The translations under genes were made by a program, and so were the position numbers. Shown piece after piece: positions 5,901 to 7,934 of a stretch of DNA of 7,934 nucleotides (position 1 is its first letter; the number at the start of each line of letters is the position of its first letter). The notes beneath the pieces are model-generated. The model had not been told where the DNA came from. It saw only the letters and a list, made by a program, of their open reading frames with translations, and searched no databases. The stretch is from Bacteroidales bacterium (lineage in GTDB: Bacteria > Bacteroidota > Bacteroidia > Bacteroidales > JAADJA01), in contig JAIORT010000924.1 of assembly GCA_021107975.1 (NCBI GenBank), positions 1 through 7,934 of the forward strand, read 5' to 3'.

Positions 5901-7934
5901 TGATATCACTGCTTATCCCGGAACCTTTGATGTTACAGCCACGCTTTATGGCTATACAACTCAGACTAATCCCGGCATAGTTGTTACCTCGGGAGGTACT
6001 GTTACAGGTGTTGACTTCACAATGCCATGTATCTATGGTATTGTTACAGGAACCGTTACCGATTTCGAAACCGGTACTCCGCTTGAAAACGCAGTTGTAA
6101 CCTTGTTAGGTCCCGGTTTTGAAGATATTACCGGAACAGATGGTATTTATGAGATTTACGTGGAAGCCGGCACTTATGATGTACAGGCTGATCATGCAAC
6201 TTATATGCCCGAAATTGCCACTGATGTTGTTATTGACATACAGGCAACCATTACAGTTGATTTTGCATTGACTTTCCAGTGCCAGTACTGCGATGCCAGC
6301 GGCGGTTGTGATGAGTTTATTGATGGTGTCGAAATAGGTACTATTAGCAATATGGGAACAGGTTGCGGCAATTATCAGAATTTCACAAACTTATCAACAA
6401 TAGTTCTGCCAGGCACAACAGAATCACTAACTGTTCATACAGGTAATGCGTATTCATCCGATGACTATGGAGTATGGGTTGACTGGAACAAGGATTGTGT
6501 GTTTGATCCGGTTACTGAAAATGTAGTTTGTGAAATAGATAACGGACAAGATATTCATACATGGGATATTACAATTCCGGGTGATGCTGTACCAGGACCT
6601 ACTACTATGAGGATTCGTCTGAAATATTCCGGTTCAGACTGTGGTGATCCTTGCGGCTCAACCACTTATGGTGAAGTTGAGGATTATACACTTAACATTG
6701 CCATACCTGCTTATGGTAATCTGGAAGGTTATGTAACAGAAGAAGGTACAGGTAACCCGATTGAAAATGCACTTATAGATGTTGGAAGTGGTATGTGGGA
6801 AACATTATCCGAGGCTGACGGTTATTACTATATCGACTCTATTGTTGTGTTAACTTGGGATGTAACCTGCACAAAAGACGGATATAATCCTGCCTCGGCA
6901 ACCGTAACAATTTTGGAAAATCAAACTGTACAGGAGGATTTCGTATTATCTCAGCCTGAACTTATTGTTGATCCGCTAATTGTTAATTATACGCTTGAAC
7001 CAAACGGTACAGGTGATACAACCATCAACATAAGCAATCCTGGTACCGGAACTGTTGACTGGTCAGCAGGAATTGTGGTAATAACAGATGATGGCTCCAA
7101 AGATATGTTCGATGTTCAGTTCGAATGGCCTGTTGGTGTAGGTGGCGGTGAAGCCGGTATCGAATGTGACGGCAGCAACATATATACCACCAAGTGGAAC
7201 GGTGCAGAGTTTTACAGGTACCAACTCGATGGAACCTATATTGAGTCATTCACCGTCACTGGCGCAGCCAATGTAAGAGACCTTGCATATAACGGAACTT
7301 ATTTCTATGGCGGCGCAGCTTCTACTACCGTATATGAAATGGACTTCGATGCACAGTCACTTGTCAGTTCTTTCTCTGCTCCGACTGATGTCAGGGCAAT
7401 AGGCTATAATGAGGACGATAATGTATTTTATGCCAATAACTGGGGAAGCGACATTACTTGTTTTGATCCGACAGGCGCTTTGGTCAGCAGTTGGTCGGTA
7501 GGTCCTGTTGGCGACAGCTACTATGGTTTTGCTTATGATAATTACAGTAACCCGGGAACTCCATATCTCTGGGGTTATGCACAGACAGGCGCAACTCTAA
7601 ACGAACTTATCCAGATGGAGCTGCCCTCAGGTACTGAAACAGGATTAACATTCGACGTGGGAAGTGTAATTACTGGAATCAGTAGTGCCGGTGGTTTGGC
7701 AATTGACGATAATCTTGTTGCCGGTTTCTGGACTTTATTGGGAACGTCACAGAATGAATGTATCTGGGGTCTCGAGCTATGTGAATCCGGTCCGGTTTGG
7801 CTTACTATTCTTCCGACATCAGGTACGCTTACGGGTGGCACTAATGAAGACATGACACTGTACTTTGATGCCGATGGATTGTTGCCAGGCGTTTTCGAAG
7901 CAGAGATCCATTTCTCAACAACTCCGAATGTTGG
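2929..7934 (+). CDS. Giant multidomain exported protein with three propeller-like repeats, 5' part, runs off the window
   Basis: The frame is open from the start to the right edge (1668 codons); no stop or frameshift was found on codon-by-codon reading. The start chosen is ATG 2929 (MRKL), a typical signal-peptide opening; ATG 2923 is equally in frame, and an in-frame TAA lies at 2908. Order by residue: signal peptide 1-23; charged linker 24-85; propeller-like copy 1, 86-309; CARDB-like 317-421; Cys-containing domain with GDGWNGG (438-444), 427-526; carboxypeptidase-regulatory-like 529-606; BACON/ASH-like N-half 611-646; propeller 2, 660-884; BACON/ASH-like C-half 888-946; regulatory-like 952-1033 and 1036-1114; GEVED domain 1118-1257 (GEVEDYT at 1248); regulatory-like 1262-1340; BACON/ASH-like N-half 1345-1380; propeller 3, 1394-1618; C-half from 1622. 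There is no catalytic motif. A T9SS sorting domain is expected beyond the edge but not seen. Probable role: surface binding or adhesion, by inference only. Confidence 0.9.
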   Translation, partial: MRKLTQTCVILIAVLFSASLALAQSESAPQPREKDPAQLEQITNFTEKAPAVMDNSMQVVHKKEKIYVSEKDPNAKSDPIPSEALFDLQFEWPVGVGGGEAGIECDGINIYTTKWNGAEFYRYQLDGTYIESFAISGASNVRDLAYNGTYFYGGAASTTVFEMDFAGQALISTFTAPTDVRAIGYNETDDVFYANNWGSDITVFDPTGGFVSSWSVGPVGDSYYGFAYDNYSTGAPYLWGYAQVGANLSELIQMELPSGTETGLTFDVGSVLSSVDMAGGLAIDDNLVSGYWTLLGTCQNVNIWGLELCPSGPPPTNDVGVTSIISPVTGPDLGMEDVTINIHNYGTAAQSNFDVYYTIDAGGQVTETISATINGGDSYEYTFTQQADLSAYGTYVIESCTDLTGDENPGNDCRDISVQNFDPSSQCQFSVVLWDDFGDGWNGGTLTISVDGTVVLNNITLASGAGPETHYFDIINGTDITCVFTAGGWPYECSYYIYDNDGNEVFSDGVGGVEPTGGTFTGVCIQFIYGDLAGTVTELATGNPIEGAIVMINDMTDVTISDGTYLIEDVMIGTWDVYCNADGYNPAVETGVEILEAQTTTQDFALTSPTMDITPTSITVTLDPFQTQTEIIDIANNGDGTLDWSANLEILSKDNSDAMFDLQFEWPVGVGGGEAGIECDGSNIYTTKWNGAEFYRYQLDGTYIESFTVTGAANVRDLAYNGTYFYGGAASTTVYEMDFDAQSLVSSFSAPTDVRAIGYNEDDNVFYANNWGSDITCFDPTGALVSSWSVGPVGDSYYGFAYDNYSNPGTPYLWGYAQTGATLNELIQMELPSGTETGLTFDVGSVITGISSAGGLAIDDNLVAGFWTLLGTSQNECIWGLELCESGPVWISIDPNSGTVDPGNIGQMDVNLDATDQIAGTILNANIHFSSDPDVGTLTVPVQLIVGSQPVGHIQGNVFLDGIVPYNIGNVEEVLVEAGPYFANPDANGDYDITAYPGTFDVTATLYGYTTQTNPGIVVTSGGTVTGVDFTMPCIYGIVTGTVTDFETGTPLENAVVTLLGPGFEDITGTDGIYEIYVEAGTYDVQADHATYMPEIATDVVIDIQATITVDFALTFQCQYCDASGGCDEFIDGVEIGTISNMGTGCGNYQNFTNLSTIVLPGTTESLTVHTGNAYSSDDYGVWVDWNKDCVFDPVTENVVCEIDNGQDIHTWDITIPGDAVPGPTTMRIRLKYSGSDCGDPCGSTTYGEVEDYTLNIAIPAYGNLEGYVTEEGTGNPIENALIDVGSGMWETLSEADGYYYIDSIVVLTWDVTCTKDGYNPASATVTILENQTVQEDFVLSQPELIVDPLIVNYTLEPNGTGDTTINISNPGTGTVDWSAGIVVITDDGSKDMFDVQFEWPVGVGGGEAGIECDGSNIYTTKWNGAEFYRYQLDGTYIESFTVTGAANVRDLAYNGTYFYGGAASTTVYEMDFDAQSLVSSFSAPTDVRAIGYNEDDNVFYANNWGSDITCFDPTGALVSSWSVGPVGDSYYGFAYDNYSNPGTPYLWGYAQTGATLNELIQMELPSGTETGLTFDVGSVITGISSAGGLAIDDNLVAGFWTLLGTSQNECIWGLELCESGPVWLTILPTSGTLTGGTNEDMTLYFDADGLLPGVFEAEIHFSTTPNV
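3184..3855 (+). repeat. Propeller-like domain repeat, copy 1 (diverged)
   Basis: This encodes 224 residues running from FDLQFEWPVG to WGLELC. Five blade-like units can be read: around IYTTKWNGAEFYRYQLDG, NVRDLAYNGTYFYGG, DVRAIGYN to ITVFDPTG, YGFAYDN to LIQMELPSG, and GGLAIDDN to WGLEL. By hand count it differs from copies 2 and 3 at about 33 residues plus one single-residue indel (~85% identical). It follows the signal peptide linker directly and is followed by a CARDB-like domain, so unlike the other copies it is not embedded in a split domain. Confidence 0.9.
4513..4746 (+). repeat. Carboxypeptidase-regulatory-like module heading super-module A
   Basis: Residues 529-606 show the family pattern: YGDLAGTVTE, TGNPIEGAIV, SDGTYLIEDV, GTWDVYCNADGYNP, then a closing TTTQDFAL. 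This prealbumin-like beta-sandwich is usually a spacer or display module. The same arrangement recurs at 6712-6948 ahead of propeller copy 3 (YGNLEGYVTE, TGNPIENALI, LTWDVTCTKDGYNP, VQEDFVL). The pair marks the start of two paralogous units about 2.2 kb apart. Confidence 0.75.
4759..5766 (+). other. Split BACON/ASH-like domain with propeller copy 2 nested inside (protein architecture)
   Basis: Before the propeller, residues 611-646 read as the opening strands of a BACON/ASH-type immunoglobulin-like domain: SITVTLDP, then IIDIANNGDGTLDWSA. After it, residues 888-946 supply the expected remainder: VWISIDPNSGTVDPG, MDVNLDAT, then strands ending TVPVQLIV. In ordinary domains of this type a stretch like TLDWSA is followed within a few residues by a W-[IL]-S-[IL]-x-P-x-S-G-T stretch. 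Here about 240 residues separate them. Family naming is by recognition only and not confirmed by a profile search. Confidence 0.6.
4906..5580 (+). repeat. Propeller-like domain repeat, copy 2 (nucleotide-identical to copy 3)
   Basis: This encodes 225 residues, FDLQFEWPVG to WGLELC. The exact nucleotide match to copy 3 runs from 4924 to 5598, 675 bases without a mismatch, so it extends 18 bases past the domain into the start of the following half-domain (SGPVW). Just left of the exact block, single differences occur at 4912 and 4923. The right edge is sharp: the codons after 5598 differ at once. Confidence 0.95.
6280..6699 (+). other. GEVED domain (protein domain)
   Basis: Residues 1118-1257 of the giant protein carry the expected hallmarks: an N-terminal Cys-rich start (CQYCDASGGCDEFI), ISNMGTGCGNYQNFTN, an acidic DYGVWVDWNKDCVFD stretch, TMRIRLKYS, and the naming motif GEVEDYT at 1248-1254. 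Such domains are accessory modules in bacterial surface proteins and are common in Bacteroidota exoproteins; no enzymatic role is established. Confidence 0.85.
6712..6948 (+). repeat. Carboxypeptidase-regulatory-like module heading super-module B
   Basis: Residues 1262-1340 are the paralogue of 529-606. They share short blocks (TGNPIE, TWDV, DGYNPA) but are clearly diverged between them. That contrasts with the perfect identity of the propeller downstream. Two further modules of this family (residues 952-1033 and 1036-1114) lie between the units and do not share these blocks as closely. Confidence 0.7.
6961..7934 (+). other. Second split BACON/ASH-like domain around propeller copy 3 (cut by the window edge)
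   Basis: Residues 1345-1380 (LIVDPLIVNYTLEP, TINISNPGTGTVDWSA) form the N-half. The C-half resumes at residue 1622 with VWLTILPTSGTLTGG, a DMTLYFDADGL strand and an EIHFSTTPNVG strand, and is incomplete at the edge. It has the same order and the same break point as the copy 2 region, although the half-domains themselves have diverged clearly in sequence. Confidence 0.55.
7108..7782 (+). repeat. Propeller-like domain repeat, copy 3 (nucleotide-identical to copy 2)
   Basis: It begins FDVQFEWPVG and ends WGLELC. The exact block 7126-7800 equals 4924-5598 at an offset of 2202 bases. Only one residue in the whole domain (Val for Leu near its start) differs from copy 2. Even third codon positions are unchanged, which is not expected from purifying selection on the protein alone. 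Confidence 0.95.

Noticed and set aside
4924..7800. The long perfect repeat as an insertion sequence or other mobile element
   Set aside because: It is in-frame protein-domain coding sequence with no terminal inverted repeats, target duplication or transposase.
7025..7853. Two minus-strand open frames (74 and 92 codons)
   Set aside because: They fall on propeller copy 3 and its flanks, are antisense to strong coding, and have no start context or family match.
1..7934. CRISPR array, tRNA, rRNA, toxin-antitoxin or phage-defence genes
   Set aside because: I saw no short regularly spaced repeats, tRNA-like cloverleaf, rRNA signature or relevant protein motif anywhere in the window.

Overview
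The window reads as Bacteroidota DNA, probably from a marine or gut-like uncultivated Bacteroidales relative (the finer placement is a guess). The evidence is a C-terminal type IX secretion (T9SS) sorting domain on the first gene, a GEVED domain and many carboxypeptidase-regulatory-like modules in the last gene, lack of Shine-Dalgarno sites, an exact TAnnTTTG promoter box, and very A+T-rich spacers. All three genes are on the + strand.

Layout: (1) 2-1150 is the 3' part of a secreted T9SS cargo protein. It has an Fn3 fold interrupted by a foreign domain of about 190 residues, then a type A sorting domain. A strong hairpin terminator follows at 1168-1202. (2) 1256-2674 is a complete NAD(P)-dependent aldehyde dehydrogenase with intact catalytic Asn, Glu and Cys. 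A Bacteroidota-type -7 box lies just upstream and abuts the terminator. (3) 2675-2928 is an unusually A+T-rich spacer (about 15% G+C by hand count). (4) From 2929 to the right edge runs one uninterrupted reading frame of 1668 codons, checked codon by codon. It is the 5' part of a giant modular exported protein. Because it has no stop in the window it is easily missed by ORF callers, which report only antisense shadows there.

The giant protein has a signal peptide, then three copies of a ~225-residue beta-propeller-like domain separated by CARDB-like, DGWN-type, carboxypeptidase-regulatory-like and GEVED modules. Two points stand out. Propeller copies 2 and 3 are identical at the nucleotide level over 675 bp (4924-5598 and 7126-7800, offset 2202), while the modules around them have diverged strongly; this points to recent gene conversion or to an assembly artefact. 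Also, copies 2 and 3 each sit inside another domain: a BACON/ASH-like immunoglobulin-fold domain appears to be split, with its N-terminal half before the propeller and its C-terminal half after it. The upstream partial gene shows the same logic, with an Fn3 domain split by an insert.

The two surface proteins are probably independent exported proteins rather than parts of one pathway. The aldehyde dehydrogenase looks like a separately transcribed metabolic gene between them. I see no RNA genes, CRISPR arrays, insertion sequences or defence system, and nothing that amounts to a demonstrable new multi-gene system. The novelty lies in the architecture and repeat dynamics of the giant protein.
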